A DNA stretch of 5,968 bases. Source: JABSOG01 sp041583135 (lineage in GTDB: Bacteria > Pseudomonadota > Gammaproteobacteria > Enterobacterales > Alteromonadaceae). Shown here one piece after another: positions 5,795-5,968 of the stretch. Location of the stretch: assembly GCA_041583135.1 (NCBI GenBank), contig JBFHGJ010000182.1, positions 1-5,968 of the forward strand, given 5' to 3'. The position numbers and the translations under genes are program-made. Every line of letters starts with the position of its first letter. Positions within the stretch are counted from its first letter, which is position 1. The notes beneath the pieces were generated by a model. That model ran no database searches. It had not been told where the DNA came from and worked only from the letters and a program-made list of their open reading frames with translations.

Positions 5795-5968
5795 ATGGTG
5801 GATAAGCAAACCCTAAGCAATCGCTTGGCTCAGGTCATGAAATACAACCGCACCCGTATTGAGCGCGCATTGTCGCTGTTTGGCGAGAAAAAAAGGCCTC
5901 TTTTTCACTGTATTCCTTTTTTGTTGCACATCAATCATCCAGACTTTCCGGGCTATATCGACGATGAA
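5795..5968 (+). CDS. cyaA: class I adenylate cyclase, N-terminal part (gene continues past the window)
   Basis: Class I adenylate cyclase makes cAMP from ATP in the cytoplasm and feeds the CRP global regulator. Only the first 58 codons are present, without a stop. The segment NRTRIERALSLF...FHCIPFLLHINHPDFPGYIDD follows the E. coli CyaA N-terminus (the NQLRVDRALAAMG and LLPTLLHYHHPLMPGYLDG blocks, recalled from memory), including the conserved LLH..HP..PGY.D motif. The nucleotidyltransferase catalytic region lies further on and cannot be checked. The ATG at 5795 is the only ATG in frame after a stop at 5750-5752; a GTG follows immediately. The nearest Shine-Dalgarno sequence, AAAGGA (5774-5779), is 15 bases away, an inefficient spacing. 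This recalls the deliberately poor translation start (TTG) of E. coli cyaA. Confidence 0.93.
   Translation, partial: MVDKQTLSNRLAQVMKYNRTRIERALSLFGEKKRPLFHCIPFLLHINHPDFPGYIDDE

Noticed and set aside
1..5968. CRISPR array, tRNA, rRNA, insertion sequence or phage genes
   Set aside because: No regularly spaced repeats, cloverleaf, rRNA-like blocks, transposase motifs or terminal inverted repeats were seen on either strand.

Overview
The window is chromosomal DNA of a Gammaproteobacterium, most likely from the Shewanella/Ferrimonas/Vibrio side of the class. The grounds are an EngB/YihA GTPase, a second-type RsgA GTPase that opens LGWSGFFQQQL, a class I adenylate cyclase (a family centred on Gammaproteobacteria) and a YuxH-type EAL-HDOD protein. 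Base composition is moderate and fairly even. I see no transposase, phage gene, tRNA, rRNA or CRISPR array. The genus is an inference from protein style only.

Layout, left to right. Positions 3-134 hold the tail of an unrecognised gene on the + strand. The ribosome-assembly GTPase engB (242-877, +) follows. A structured 221-base gap (878-1098) leads to an rsgA-family GTPase (1099-2145, +). The rsgA gene converges with a minus-strand gene cluster whose last stop codon lies two bases past the rsgA stop. In transcription order that cluster is a PLP-dependent ACC deaminase/D-cysteine desulfhydrase-like enzyme (4077-3157), a 33-residue cysteine-rich ORF overlapping its end (3164-3063), and the 3-mercaptopyruvate sulfurtransferase sseA (3032-2148). 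A 364-base divergent gap (4078-4441) separates it from an EAL-HDOD protein (4442-5662, +). The last gene is the first 58 codons of cyaA (from 5795, +), which runs off the window.

Three functional themes appear. The left part is ribosome maturation: EngB acts on the large subunit and RsgA on the small subunit. The middle is a probable sulfur/amino-acid operon in which a PLP lyase, a tiny Cys-rich protein and a sulfurtransferase are close enough to be co-transcribed. The right part concerns nucleotide second messengers: a c-di-GMP-type EAL domain protein sits directly upstream of the cAMP-producing cyclase, with a weak CRP-like site ahead of the EAL gene.

The best candidates for something undescribed are the 33-residue Cys-rich ORF inside the sulfur cluster, and the rsgA leader, where two inverted repeats compete for one shared segment and one of them would mask the ribosome-binding site of a 14-codon ORF.
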